Source of the DNA: Silvania hatchlandensis
Lineage (GTDB): Bacteria; Pseudomonadota; Gammaproteobacteria; Enterobacterales; Enterobacteriaceae
Assembly (NCBI RefSeq): GCF_025564065.1
Contig: NZ_JAMGZK010000038.1
Location: forward strand, 1-64,000
Direction: 5' to 3'
Length of the DNA: 64,000 bases
A model generated the notes under the pieces. The model was not told where the DNA came from. It saw nothing but the letters and a program-made list of their open reading frames with translations, and did not search any database. The stretch's first letter is position 1, and each line of letters starts with the position of its first letter. The position numbers were made by a program, and so were the translations under genes. Shown here one piece after another: positions 55,793-64,000 of this stretch.

Positions 55793-57229
55793 TTAAGGTG
55801 CGGGTAAATACGCGTTATGGTGAGTTAACATCCCGTAAATTATTGCCGCCAGCTGGGCAACCGCCTGCTCTTCTCGCTCTCCCCATGCCCACGAGGTATT
55901 AAAGCGGAAAAACGGCGTCCAGGTGTCGGAGGTGGAGAACATCTTCCCCGGCGCAATGCTGATGTGATGCGCCAGCGCCTGGGCGCTAAGTTCACCGGCA
56001 TCCAGCGGAGCGGGCAGCTCCAGCCATAAGAAATAGCCGCTGTCGCTGTGGTGGATCTTTACCTCGGCGGGCATGTGGCGCAGCAGCGCTTGCCACGCCT
56101 GCTGTTTGCGCTCGGCCAGCGTGCGGCGCAAGCGCCGCAGGTGCGCGTCGTAGCGTTTGGTGGCGAGATAATCCACCAGCGCCAGCTGCATCGGTGAACT
56201 GGTGGATAAGGTGCTCATCAGCTGTAACTGCTGGATGCGGCGGGCATGTTTCCCGGCGGCCACCCAGCCAATGCGGAACCCGGCCACCAGACATTTCGAA
56301 AACGATGAACAGTGTAAGGTCATGTCCGCGCGATCCCATGCTTTCGCCGGAAGCGGTTTTTCACGCCCATAATAGAGCTCACTGTAGACGTCATCCTCAA
56401 TCAAGGTGACGTTATGCTGAGTCAGCAAGGCTACCAGCTGCGCTTTTTTGTCGGCGCTGAGCGTAAAGCCCAACGGATTTTGCCCGTTGGTCATCAGCCA
56501 GCAGGCCTTGACCGGATAGTCGTTCAGCGCCTGAGCCAGCGCATTGAGGTCGATGCCTTCGTGCACGTCGGTGGCCACCGACAGCGCTTTGAGCTTGAGC
56601 CGCTCAAGCGCCTGCAGTGCCCCGTAAAAGCAGGGGTTTTCGACAATCACCCAGTCGCCCGGTTCGGTCACCGCCTGCAGGCTGAGATTCAGCGCTTCGA
56701 GCGCGCCCGCAGTAATGACGATTTCATCCGGGGAGATATTCATCCCCTGCTGGGCATAGCGGCGGGCAATGGCGTGGCGCAGATCGACGTTGCCCGGCGG
56801 CAGGTTCTCGATAACGCTCATCGCGGTGGCGGTTTTGCTGACGTTCGCCAGCGAGCGGTTAAGCTGCTGTAACGGAAACAGGCGCGGATCGGGAAAGGCC
56901 GAGGCAAACGGCACCACCGAGGGATCGCGGCTGGCCTGAAGCACGTCGAAAATGTAGGTGTTGATGTCCACCGCCTCGTCGCGCATCACCTGCGCTGGCG
57001 GCATCGGCTGCTGACCGGTGGGACGGGCTGCGACGTAATACCCCGACTGGGGACGCGCCACGATCCGCCCCTGGCTCTCCAGCATCTGATACGCATGACC
57101 GACGGTCATAAAGCTCATTCCGCTACTGACCACCTGCTCGCGCAGCGACGGCAGCTTATCGCCGGGTTGCCAGACGCCAAGTTCGATCTGCGAAATGATT
57201 TGCTGCGCCAGGCGCTGGTATTTTTTCAT
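55793..57229 (-). CDS. ydcR: MocR-type regulator YdcR (GntR DNA-binding plus aminotransferase domain)
   Basis: A 478-residue fusion protein started at MKKYQRLAQQIISQI, as in E. coli YdcR, with AAGGAG upstream. The winged helix of the GntR family covers residues 1-70 (PGDKLPSLREQVVSSGMSFMTVGHAYQ). An aminotransferase fold type I domain fills residues 100-470, with the PLP lysine in HCSSFSKCLVAGFRIGW and the aspartate in LIEDDVYSELYYG. MocR proteins use PLP to sense amino compounds. Its place next to ydcS suggests regulation of the polyamine-linked operon, as proposed for E. coli. Confidence 0.94.
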   Translation of the reverse strand: MKKYQRLAQQIISQIELGVWQPGDKLPSLREQVVSSGMSFMTVGHAYQMLESQGRIVARPQSGYYVAARPTGQQPMPPAQVMRDEAVDINTYIFDVLQASRDPSVVPFASAFPDPRLFPLQQLNRSLANVSKTATAMSVIENLPPGNVDLRHAIARRYAQQGMNISPDEIVITAGALEALNLSLQAVTEPGDWVIVENPCFYGALQALERLKLKALSVATDVHEGIDLNALAQALNDYPVKACWLMTNGQNPLGFTLSADKKAQLVALLTQHNVTLIEDDVYSELYYGREKPLPAKAWDRADMTLHCSSFSKCLVAGFRIGWVAAGKHARRIQQLQLMSTLSTSSPMQLALVDYLATKRYDAHLRRLRRTLAERKQQAWQALLRHMPAEVKIHHSDSGYFLWLELPAPLDAGELSAQALAHHISIAPGKMFSTSDTWTPFFRFNTSWAWGEREEQAVAQLAAIIYGMLTHHNAYLPAP

Positions 57230-57339
57230 GGGGTTCTCCTTGCTGCTCAACATAGTATATCAGCAGGAGAAAAAAGGCAGGATTATTGAACTGTTATATG
57301 TTTGAGAGTTGGTCAACAGGCGTGACGGCGCCTGAAGTG

Positions 57340-57528
57340 TTACTTACGCAGTGCAAACGGAACCTGCATAGCGTGCTGCAGCGCAGCTAAATGGTCGAAG
57401 GTGATCATCGACGACTTGCAGAAAATGCATTTCGCGCCGAGTGGATTCTTTTCAGACACGTCGAATGCTGAAGTACGGTATTGCGAGCCATGACAGCACG
57501 GGCAACGAAAATGGATATTAGAACTCAT
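57340..57528 (-). CDS. Small zinc-ribbon protein, YnfU-like
   Basis: A 62-residue protein with a four-cysteine zinc-ribbon pattern: CPCC at residues 9-12 and CIFC at 34-37, spaced like small enterobacterial zinc-binding proteins of the YnfU type. It has a strong ribosome binding site (AGGAG, six-base spacing to ATG) and an AT-rich 5' region of over 200 bp. Function is unknown; similar small proteins are often found near cold-shock genes. Assignment to the YnfU family is from pattern recognition only. Confidence 0.65.
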   Translation of the reverse strand: MSSNIHFRCPCCHGSQYRTSAFDVSEKNPLGAKCIFCKSSMITFDHLAALQHAMQVPFALRK

Positions 57529-57962
57529 GTAAATCTCCTGAACGTAAAAACGTCAAATGCTAATTGGGCCTTATAAGGCGATAGTGGTCTGAGACAAAAC
57601 TAATCAGAGCGTTCAGAACGTAAAGAAAAGACCCAAGAGAGGCTGCGGAGAGGCACAACGTGTTGAGAAATGCTTTAAGAGACGGCGACAGATATTTTTT
57701 TGATTTCAAACCGAAGAATCATTAACGCACGTTATAGGAAAGGAAGCAAGGGTTTTTATGCAGAAACATCATAAAGACACTGTTTTTATAACCGGTAAAG
57801 GCAAAAGGAGAGCGACTAAATTACCAACAACCACCATAACAGCGCAATAAAACCCCACCACTTCATCAAACTGTTATATATAAATTCCCCTTTTCTGTCT
57901 CTGATACTTAGCGCCCAGGCTCTTTACCATAACAGACACAACGATTGACCTTGAGGTTGTGC
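57529..57962. other. AT-rich divergent regulatory region upstream of cioA
   Basis: Over 430 bp between the zinc-ribbon gene and cioA, divergent, so both promoters lie here. The sequence is much richer in A and T than the flanks. ATAACAG occurs twice near 57837 and 57929. A possible 30-codon frame at 57758-57850 with an AAGG-type upstream region is too weak to call. No consensus ArcA, FNR or other operator was recognised with confidence. Confidence 0.4.
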
Positions 57963-59357
57963 ATGTTTGGTTTAGATGCGTTTCATCTGGCGAGGATCCA
58001 GTTTGCGTTTACTGTCTCCTTCCACATTATTTTCCCGGCGATTACCATTGGCCTCGCCAGCTATCTGGCGGTGCTGGAGGGGTTGTGGCTGAAAAGCAAA
58101 AACCCCGTCTGGCGCTCGCTGTACCATTTCTGGTCAAAGATCTTCGCCGTCAACTTCGGCATGGGCGTGGTCTCCGGGCTGGTGATGGCCTATCAGTTTG
58201 GCACTAACTGGAGCGGTTTTTCCCAGTTTGCTGGCAGCATTACCGGCCCGCTGCTGACCTATGAAGTGCTCACCGCCTTCTTCCTCGAAGCCGGTTTTCT
58301 TGGCGTGATGTTGTTTGGCTGGAACAAAGTTGGGCCAGGCCTGCACTTCTTCGCCACCTGCATGGTGGCGCTGGGCACCATCATCTCCACCTTCTGGATC
58401 CTGGCGTCGAACAGCTGGATGCACACCCCGCAGGGCTATGAGATCGTCAACGGCGTAGTAGTACCGGTAGACTGGTTTGCAGTGGTGTTTAACCCCTCCT
58501 TCCCGTATCGCCTGCTGCACATGTCGATTGCCGCCTTCCTCAGCAGCGCGCTGTTTGTCGCCGCCTCCGGTGCATGGCATCTGCTGCGCGGCAACAATAC
58601 CCCCGCCATTCGCCATATGTTCTCGATGGCGCTGTGGATGACGCTGATCGTGGCCCCTATTCAGGCGATGGTCGGTGATATGCACGGCCTGAATACCCTG
58701 AAGTATCAGCCCGCCAAAATTGCCGCCATTGAAGGCCACTGGGAAAACGTGCCGGGCGAGCCGACGCCGCTGCTGCTGTTTGGTTGGCCGGATATGGAGC
58801 AGGAGCGCACCAAGTACGGGCTGGAAATCCCGGCACTCGGGAGCCTGATCCTCACCCACAGCCTCGACAAGCAGGTTCCGGCCCTGAAAGAGTTCGCGAA
58901 AGAAGACCGGCCGAATTCAACGATGGTCTTCTGGTCGTTCCGCATCATGGCCGGGCTGGGGATGCTGATGCTGCTTCTCGGCACGGTGGCCCTGTGGTTG
59001 CGCTACAAGCAGCGACTCTACCACTCGCGCCCTTTCCTGTGGTTTGCCCTGCTGATGGGGCCGTCCGGGCTGATTGCGATCCTCGCCGGGTGGGTAACCA
59101 CCGAAGTGGGCCGCCAGCCGTGGATCGTCTATGGTCTGCAGCGCACCAAAGACGCGGTATCGGCGCATGGCGATCTGCATATGAGCGTCAGCCTGCTGGC
59201 CTTTATCGTGGTCTACACCTCGGTGTTTGGCGTCGGCTACAGCTATATGGTGCGGCTGATTAAAAAAGGCCCGCAGGAAGATGAAAGTTTCCCAACAGAA
59301 AACGATGGCCGCCCGGCGCGTCCTCTCTCGGCAGTGACGTCTCAGGAGACACCATAA
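57963..59357 (+). CDS. cioA: Cytochrome bd-type (cyanide-insensitive) ubiquinol oxidase subunit I
   Basis: A 464-residue CydA-family protein from ATG 57963, preceded by GAGG. His21 in [12 protein letters not shown] is the haem b595/d-side ligand of E. coli His19, and the histidine of [12 protein letters not shown] is the b558 ligand region. The quinol-site signature [11 protein letters not shown] is intact. The periplasmic Q-loop is short, typical of CioA rather than long-loop CydA. It reduces oxygen to water with ubiquinol at the cytoplasmic membrane. It starts a three-gene operon with cioB and a small accessory subunit. Confidence 0.93.
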   Translation: MFGLDAFHLARIQFAFTVSFHIIFPAITIGLASYLAVLEGLWLKSKNPVWRSLYHFWSKIFAVNFGMGVVSGLVMAYQFGTNWSGFSQFAGSITGPLLTYEVLTAFFLEAGFLGVMLFGWNKVGPGLHFFATCMVALGTIISTFWILASNSWMHTPQGYEIVNGVVVPVDWFAVVFNPSFPYRLLHMSIAAFLSSALFVAASGAWHLLRGNNTPAIRHMFSMALWMTLIVAPIQAMVGDMHGLNTLKYQPAKIAAIEGHWENVPGEPTPLLLFGWPDMEQERTKYGLEIPALGSLILTHSLDKQVPALKEFAKEDRPNSTMVFWSFRIMAGLGMLMLLLGTVALWLRYKQRLYHSRPFLWFALLMGPSGLIAILAGWVTTEVGRQPWIVYGLQRTKDAVSAHGDLHMSVSLLAFIVVYTSVFGVGYSYMVRLIKKGPQEDESFPTENDGRPARPLSAVTSQETP

Positions 59358-60367
59358 TGGGTATCGATCTCTCCCTTATCTGGTTTGTGATTATTGTCTT
59401 CGCCACCCTGATGTATATCGTGATGGACGGGTTTGACCTTGGGATTGGCATCCTGTTTCCCGCCATTGGGGATGCCGATGACCGGGATGTGATGGTCAAC
59501 AGCGTCGCCCCCGTGTGGGACGGGAACGAAACCTGGCTGGTGCTGGGCGGCGCGGCGCTGTTCGGTGCGTTTCCGCTGGCCTACGCAGTGATCATCGATG
59601 CCCTGACCATCCCGCTGACCTTAATGCTGCTGGGACTGATATTTCGCGGAGTGGCGTTCGAATTTCGTTTTAAAGCCACGCCCGCGCACCGTCCCTTCTG
59701 GGATAAAGCCTTTGTGGGTGGCTCCGTGCTGGCGACCTTCACTCAGGGGGTGGTGGTCGGGGCGGTGATTAACGGCTTCGAGGTGACGGGTCGTGCTTAT
59801 AGCGGCGGCGCGTTCGACTGGTTTACTCCGTTCAACCTGTTCTGCGGCCTGGGGCTGGTGATCGCCTACGCCTTTTTAGGCGCAACCTGGCTGGTGATGA
59901 AAAGCGAAAACCCGCTGCAGGCGCGGATGCGCCGGGCGTCTAAGCGACTGCTGCTGGCCCTGCTGGGGATTATCGCGGCGATCAGCCTGTGGACCCCTCT
60001 GGCCCAGCCCGCGATCGCCGCACGCTGGTTCAGCCTGCCGAATCTGTTCTTCCTGCTGCCGGTGCCGCTGCTGGTTATCGCCCTCAGCCTGTGGCAGTGG
60101 CGCAGCCTGAACAATCCGCACAGCCATCACCTGCCGTTCGTGTTGACCCTCGGGCTGGTGTTCCTCGGCTTTAGCGGGCTGGGGATCAGCATCTGGCCGC
60201 ATATCATCCCGCCATCGATCACCCTATGGCAGGCCGCGGCTCCGCCGCAGAGCCAGGGCTTTATGCTGGTGGGGGCGCTGTTTATTATCCCGATCATCCT
60301 TGTCTACACTTTCTGGAGCTATTACGTGTTTCGCGGAAAAGTCCAGCCTGGGGAGGGCTATCACTGA
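59357..60367 (+). CDS. cioB: Cytochrome bd-type (cyanide-insensitive) ubiquinol oxidase subunit II
   Basis: A 336-residue CydB-family membrane protein with about eight helices. The N-terminal segment YIVMDGFDLGIGILFP and VWDGNETWLVLGGAALFGAFP are family hallmarks. It packs against CioA and, unlike subunit I, binds no haem in most members. Its ATG shares one base with the cioA stop codon, and its own stop overlaps the next ATG by one base, so all three are translationally coupled. Confidence 0.94.
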   Translation: MGIDLSLIWFVIIVFATLMYIVMDGFDLGIGILFPAIGDADDRDVMVNSVAPVWDGNETWLVLGGAALFGAFPLAYAVIIDALTIPLTLMLLGLIFRGVAFEFRFKATPAHRPFWDKAFVGGSVLATFTQGVVVGAVINGFEVTGRAYSGGAFDWFTPFNLFCGLGLVIAYAFLGATWLVMKSENPLQARMRRASKRLLLALLGIIAAISLWTPLAQPAIAARWFSLPNLFFLLPVPLLVIALSLWQWRSLNNPHSHHLPFVLTLGLVFLGFSGLGISIWPHIIPPSITLWQAAAPPQSQGFMLVGALFIIPIILVYTFWSYYVFRGKVQPGEGYH

Positions 60368-60495
60368 TGCAACATTCTGTCTGGAAACGCCTGATGTGGC
60401 TGGTCATTATCTGGGGCGGCAGCGTGCTGGCGCTGGCGCTGGTGGGCATGTTCTTCCGCGTACTGATGACGGCGGCAGGCTTTAAATCACACTAA
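60367..60495 (+). CDS. CydX-like small subunit of the bd oxidase (DUF2474)
   Basis: A 42-residue single-helix protein, MQHSVWKRLMWLVIIWGGSV and onward, with one membrane segment and a short polar tail ending FKSH. It resembles the DUF2474 accessory peptides of cio operons, functionally analogous to CydX, which stabilises the haems of E. coli cytochrome bd. The ATG overlaps the cioB stop (TGATG), which decides this start. Confidence 0.88.
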   Translation: MQHSVWKRLMWLVIIWGGSVLALALVGMFFRVLMTAAGFKSH

Positions 60496-60507
60496 ATTCC
60501 CTCCTAC

Positions 60508-60536
60508 CAGCCGGGCGATATCGCGTCGCCCGGCTG
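60508..60536. terminator. Hairpin after the cio operon
   Basis: Eleven-base-pair perfect stem CAGCCGGGCGA / TCGCCCGGCTG with a seven-base loop, 12 bases after the small subunit's stop. The following ACAAAAACTGAC is not a T-tract, so it may be an intergenic palindrome acting as a 3' stem. Confidence 0.6.
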
Positions 60537-60637
60537 ACAAAAACTGACAAATCCTTTGCGTGAATTTGAATTCCTGAATAATAACACAACGCAACTATCG
60601 GCATGATGGCCGCTCAACGTAACCGGGTGGTGGCAGA

Positions 60638-60868
60638 ATGTTTACAAGAGTGTTATCGGTAGTGTTGCTGACCTGTGCGTTATTTTCCGGTCAACTGATG
60701 GCGGGACATGTGGGGCATCATTTTTTATGGGTGAAGAATGTGGAGCAACAGCTGCGCCATGAAGCCGACAGCGATGAGCTGCGTGCCGTGGCGGAGGAGT
60801 CGGCAGAAGGGTTGCGCGAACATCACCACTGGCAGAAGTCGCGCAAACCGGATACTCACTTTCGCTAA
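60638..60868 (+). CDS. yncJ: YncJ family periplasmic small protein (DUF2554)
   Basis: A 76-residue secreted protein matching E. coli YncJ in full: signal peptide VLLTCALFSGQLMAG, then a highly charged mature part with the conserved RHEADSDELRAVAEESAEGL segment. Histidines are frequent (HVGHHF, EHHHWQ), so metal binding is conceivable. Function unknown. It is tail-to-tail with rlhA, the two stop codons being directly adjacent. Confidence 0.92.
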   Translation: MFTRVLSVVLLTCALFSGQLMAGHVGHHFLWVKNVEQQLRHEADSDELRAVAEESAEGLREHHHWQKSRKPDTHFR

Positions 60869-62833
60869 TTAACTGCCCTTACGCTTCGGCAGCGTTTTCA
60901 GCAGTTCGTCAGGGCTGACGGACGCGACGATGCTGCCAGGCTGAGGCATTTTGAAGATGTGATTTTTCATCTTGCCAATAACGTGCATTTCGCACGGACG
61001 GCAGTCGAATTTCAGGGTTAATACTTCATCCCCGTTGACCAGCTGCATCGGGGTCGCTTTCCAGCTCTTGATGTTGCCTTTCGCCTGCTTTGGACAGAGG
61101 TTAAAGGCAAAGCGCAGGCAATGTTTGGTGATCATCACCGGCACATCCCCCTTCTCTTCATGTGCTTCATAGGCCGCATCAATCAAGGTCACGCCATAGC
61201 GCTGATAGAACGCCCGCGCCTTATGGTTGTAGACGTTTGCCAGGAACGAAAGATGGGTGTCCGGGTAGACCGGAGGCGGCACACTGACCGCTTTGCGGCT
61301 GCCGCGTGGGTAGTTTTCCAGACGCGCGGTATCGAGCATCTCGGCGGTTTCACGGCGGAACTGGTTCAGCAGGCTGTTCGGCACGAACAGCGCATCCGGC
61401 AGATTTACCTGAATATCCCGGGCGAAATAAATCGTCTGGCCCAGTTTGGCGACGCCGTCTTTCAGGCTGTTCATCGCTTTCTCAGCGTTGTTCGCCACCT
61501 CAAACTGTCCGTCCAGGGTATGCGTTACGCTGATGCCATCTTCGCTGGTCATCGTCAGGATCAGCTGTTCTTCCCAGCCGCCCAGTTCAATATCCACCGC
61601 AATGCGACGTTCGCTGGAGGTTTTCTGCAGCGCCTGCTGCCAGTTATGGTCCAGGTTACGGTTCAGGGCCGCGTGGGGACGCGCTTTATACAGGTCGGCC
61701 GGCATTTCGTTCGGCCAGACGCGATAGCGGTTTTCAGCGGTTTTTTCTACCGTATTGGCGCGGAAGCCGACAACTTCACGCTTGATCATTACGTTCAGCC
61801 CATCGCCGTTCGCCAGCGGCTCGGTGACTTCCACATCAAGAAAATCTTTCGCCACCTTCAGCACTTCACCCACCGGCAGGCCGATAAACTTCGGCGAGTC
61901 GAAGGCACCGATATCGTCTTTACGCGCATTCACGAAGTAGTCGGTGCTGCCGCGGTGGAAGGTCTTGTCGGTCGACGGAATAAAGAAGTGCTCGGTACGT
62001 CCGGCAGAGCTGCGCGCCAGGTCGCCGCGATCTTCAATAATTGCGTCCAGCATCTGGCGGTAATGGGCAGTGATGTTCTTCACGTAGCTCATGTCTTTGT
62101 AGCGCCCTTCAATCTTGAAGGACTGCACGCCCGCGTCGATAAGCTGAGCCAGGTTGGCAGTCTGGTCATTGTCTTTCATCGACAGGAGGTGTTTATCAAA
62201 GGCGACCACCCGGCCCTGATCGTCTTTCAGGGTGTACGGCAGACGGCAGGCCTGGGAGCAGTCGCCGCGGTTGGCGCTGCGCCCGGTTTGTGCGTGAGAG
62301 ATATTGCACTGCCCGGAATAGGCCACGCACAGGGCGCCGTGGATAAAGAATTCGATGGTGGCATCGGCGGCCTGGTGGATGTCGCGGATCTGATTGAGGT
62401 TCAGCTCACGCGCCAGCACGATCTGGGTAAAGCCCGCATCGGCCAGGAATTTCGCTTTTTCCACGCTGCGGATATCGCACTGAGTGCTGGCGTGCAGCTC
62501 AATCGGTGGGATATCCAGCTCGAGAACCCCCATATCCTGCACGATCAGCGCATCAACGCCAGTCTGGTACAGGTCGGTGATCATCCGCTGCGCCGGTTCC
62601 AGTTCATCATCATGAAGAATGGTGTTCAGGGTCACGAACACCTTCGCCCCAAAGCGGTGGGCGAACGGCACCAGATCGGCGATATCGCGCAGGCTGTTGC
62701 TGGCATTATGGCGAGCGCCAAATCCAGGGCCGCCGATATAGACCGCATCCGCGCCGTGAAGGATCGCTTCGCGGGCAATGGCGGCGTCACGAGCCGGGCT
62801 TAAAAGTTCAAGTTGATGGGATGGCAGGCGCAT
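60869..62833 (-). CDS. rlhA: 23S rRNA 5-hydroxycytidine C2501 synthase RlhA (YdcP)
   Basis: A 654-residue peptidase-U32-family protein, matching E. coli RlhA. It hydroxylates C2501 of 23S rRNA using prephenate and an iron-sulfur cluster. The U32 TIM-barrel core starts at ELLSPARDAAIAREAILHGADAVYIGG. The conserved cysteines of the cluster site are visible in ALCVAYSGQCNIS and GDCSQACRLPY (residues about 168-197). The C-terminal domain carries CLRFAFNLCP and FDCRPCEMHV. Monocistronic, divergent from sutR-like genes only after the sutR stop region, with about 80 bp upstream. Confidence 0.95.
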   Translation of the reverse strand: MRLPSHQLELLSPARDAAIAREAILHGADAVYIGGPGFGARHNASNSLRDIADLVPFAHRFGAKVFVTLNTILHDDELEPAQRMITDLYQTGVDALIVQDMGVLELDIPPIELHASTQCDIRSVEKAKFLADAGFTQIVLARELNLNQIRDIHQAADATIEFFIHGALCVAYSGQCNISHAQTGRSANRGDCSQACRLPYTLKDDQGRVVAFDKHLLSMKDNDQTANLAQLIDAGVQSFKIEGRYKDMSYVKNITAHYRQMLDAIIEDRGDLARSSAGRTEHFFIPSTDKTFHRGSTDYFVNARKDDIGAFDSPKFIGLPVGEVLKVAKDFLDVEVTEPLANGDGLNVMIKREVVGFRANTVEKTAENRYRVWPNEMPADLYKARPHAALNRNLDHNWQQALQKTSSERRIAVDIELGGWEEQLILTMTSEDGISVTHTLDGQFEVANNAEKAMNSLKDGVAKLGQTIYFARDIQVNLPDALFVPNSLLNQFRRETAEMLDTARLENYPRGSRKAVSVPPPVYPDTHLSFLANVYNHKARAFYQRYGVTLIDAAYEAHEEKGDVPVMITKHCLRFAFNLCPKQAKGNIKSWKATPMQLVNGDEVLTLKFDCRPCEMHVIGKMKNHIFKMPQPGSIVASVSPDELLKTLPKRKGS

Positions 62834-62913
62834 GCTTCGTCGTTATCCGTTATGGTCAAAATGGCGGCCATTGTAGTCAGAACGCTGCGTCAACGAAACA
62901 GTTTTGCGTGCCT

Positions 62914-63441
62914 TTAGCGGGGATAATGGATCAGGGAGTGAAAGTGTACCGTCTGGCTGCTGCTGTTACGGTAGGCGTGCGGTTTGTCGCCAGCGAAACG
63001 CAGGCCGCTATCCGGCGGAATTACGCGCCAGACGCCGTCGATCTGCATCTCCAGCTCGCCGCTGATCGCTACCACATGTTCAATCACCCCGGACTCATGC
63101 GGGGTTGATTCGCTCAGGGTGCCCGGCGCGAGGGTGATGGAAAAGTGGTCGTATTTTAGCGCGTCATCCCAGGGGAACAGCGGTTTGACCACCATCGCCT
63201 GCTGCTGCGGATCGAACACCGGCGCAGCGTCCGCTTCGGGGCTGATAAAGGTCGAGAACGGCACGTTCAGCCCGGTGGCGATTTTCCACAGCGTCGAGAC
63301 CGTCGGGCTGGATTCATTCCGCTCCACCTGACCGAGCATCGCCTTTGAGACGCCCGTCTCTTCTGCCAGCTTCGACAAACTCCAGCCGCGCGCCTGGCGC
63401 AGCGTTTTCAGTGTCAGTGCAAGATGTTGCGTGATGTCCAT
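62914..63441 (-). CDS. sutR: XRE-cupin regulator of sulfur utilisation SutR (YdcN)
   Basis: A 175-residue regulator with N-terminal helix-turn-helix (QARGWSLSKLAEETGVSKAMLGQVERNESSPT, residues 16-47) and C-terminal cupin domain (about 105-172), orthologous by context to E. coli SutR. SutR has been proposed to control sulfur-utilisation genes. It is divergent from ydcO. Two direct repeats of TATAACGCACA in the intervening 89 bp are its probable binding sites. Confidence 0.92.
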   Translation of the reverse strand: MDITQHLALTLKTLRQARGWSLSKLAEETGVSKAMLGQVERNESSPTVSTLWKIATGLNVPFSTFISPEADAAPVFDPQQQAMVVKPLFPWDDALKYDHFSITLAPGTLSESTPHESGVIEHVVAISGELEMQIDGVWRVIPPDSGLRFAGDKPHAYRNSSSQTVHFHSLIHYPR

Positions 63442-63478
63442 AACCCCTCCCGTTGCGGCGAGTGTAGCACTTGTATGC

Positions 63479-63489
63479 TATAACGCACA
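63479..63489. promoter_or_regulatory. Direct repeat TATAACGCACA, copy 1 (putative SutR site)
   Basis: An 11-bp sequence repeated exactly 30 bp downstream (63509-63519), that is, about three helical turns apart on the same DNA face, in the sutR/ydcO divergent region. Confidence 0.6.
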
Positions 63490-63508
63490 GTGATACCTTT
63501 CTGGCTGT

Positions 63509-63519
63509 TATAACGCACA
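63509..63519. promoter_or_regulatory. Direct repeat TATAACGCACA, copy 2 (putative SutR site)
   Basis: Second exact copy, ending 11 bp before the ydcO ATG, overlapping the ribosome binding region or promoter of ydcO. Binding here could control ydcO directly. Confidence 0.6.
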
Positions 63520-63530
63520 ACGGAGTTTTT

Positions 63531-64000
63531 ATGCGCGCCTCATCTCTGACCTTCCCCACGGTATTATCGGGCTTTGTCGCCGTGCTGGTCGGCTACGCCA
63601 GCTCCGCCGCCATCATCTGGCAGGCGGCCGCAGCGGCAGGGGCCACCGCGCCGCAGATTGCAGGCTGGATGACTGCGCTGGGGATCGGCATGGGGGTCAG
63701 CACCCTGGCGCTGTCGTGGTGGTATAAAGCCCCGGTGCTCACCGCCTGGTCAACGCCGGGAGCGGCGCTGCTGGCCACCAGCCTGCAGGGCGTAACCCTG
63801 TCGGAGACCATCGGCATCTTTATCTTTGCCAATGCTCTGATCCTGATTTGTGGGGTCAGCGGCCTGTTTGCCCGGCTGATGAAAATTATCCCCCATTCGC
63901 TGGCGGCGGCGATGCTGGCGGGCGTCCTGCTGCGCTTTGGCCTGCAGGCGTTTAGCAACATTGAAGGCCACCTGCTGCTGTGCGGCAGTATGCTGCTGGC
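63531..64000 (+). CDS. ydcO: BenE-family transporter YdcO, 5' part (runs off the window)
   Basis: The first 156 residues of a BenE/benzoate-membrane-transport family protein, in the E. coli position of ydcO next to sutR. The N-terminal helices carry FPTVLSGFVAVLVGYASSAAIIW and VLTAWSTPGAALLATS, typical of this proton symporter family. The frame is open to the last base. GGAG is 6 bases before the ATG. E. coli YdcO has no proven substrate. Confidence 0.92.
   Translation, partial: MRASSLTFPTVLSGFVAVLVGYASSAAIIWQAAAAAGATAPQIAGWMTALGIGMGVSTLALSWWYKAPVLTAWSTPGAALLATSLQGVTLSETIGIFIFANALILICGVSGLFARLMKIIPHSLAAAMLAGVLLRFGLQAFSNIEGHLLLCGSMLL

Noticed and set aside
55717..55902. 61-codon plus-strand frame between ydcS and ydcR
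   Set aside because: Its start lies on the ydcR terminator hairpin and its end inside ydcR; no ribosome binding site.
57758..57850. 30-codon plus-strand frame upstream of cioA
   Set aside because: Lies in promoter DNA and has no terminator or coding bias; too weak to call without conservation data.
61121..62803. 560-codon plus-strand open frame opposite rlhA
   Set aside because: Mirror frame of a GC-rich gene; composition is that of a reverse-complement shadow, and rlhA on the minus strand is certain.

Overview
The window is a 64 kb piece of an enterobacterial chromosome. The block from pptA/yncG through ansP, yncE, pqqU (yncD), mcbR, curA, mnaT, ydcZ, ydcY, ortT (ydcX), patD-ydcV-ydcU-ydcT-ydcS, ydcR, yncJ, rlhA, sutR and ydcO is the Escherichia coli ydc/ync region in largely preserved order. 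Several blocks absent from the E. coli arrangement are set into it (srfABC, a doubled yeaR with yoaG, a solitary flagellin, a cyanide-insensitive-type bd oxidase). The content fits the Enterobacter/Leclercia/Lelliottia/Klebsiella side of the family; the genus cannot be fixed from sequence reading alone. No rRNA, tRNA, CRISPR array, integrase or intact insertion sequence was seen.

Positions 1-7050: a tripartite RND efflux system. A TetR repressor lies between a divergent outer-membrane factor gene and an adaptor-pump operon, and the same 24-bp operator overlaps both promoters. A truncated Rossmann-fold remnant follows. Positions 7140-11820: a tartrate-type catabolic cluster (glycerate kinase, tartrate dehydrogenase, MFS transporter, divergent LysR), with the transporter broken by an in-frame amber codon. 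Positions 11850-14340: a TetR regulator sharing two operators with an ABC exporter membrane domain that has no ATPase, then pptA-yncG.

Positions 14380-21900: one eight-gene operon on the minus strand (flavin monooxygenase, M20 deacylase, second flavin monooxygenase, binding protein, GNAT acetyltransferase, permease, ATPase, second binding protein). Its composition matches the Bacillus yxe/ytm sulfur-scavenging operons that acetylate, oxidise and deacetylate S-substituted cysteines. Positions 22010-28440: a P-loop kinase-like protein, an Aer-like redox/energy taxis receptor, a MASE1 membrane protein paired with an HdeD-like protein fused to a putative cysteine hydrolase domain, and a cupin/LysR pair.

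Positions 28690-37700: ansP, yncE, pqqU (PQQ receptor, with a Fur-like box), mcbR, curA, a cupin-XRE regulator, mnaT, ydcZ and ydcY. Positions 37770-50040 are the most unusual part: a dipeptide-type binding protein, srfABC, an alpha/beta hydrolase under a near-consensus LexA box, the orphan membrane toxin ortT, a 25-residue basic small protein with its own terminator, a NsrR-boxed yeaR-yeaR-yoaG operon, and a solitary flagellin with a sigma-28 promoter. These loci separate ydcY, ydcX and ydcW, which are adjacent in E. coli. Positions 50150-64000 return to conserved order (patD operon, ydcR), then a small zinc-ribbon protein, cioAB plus a 42-residue accessory subunit, yncJ, rlhA, sutR and the 5' part of ydcO, which runs off the end.
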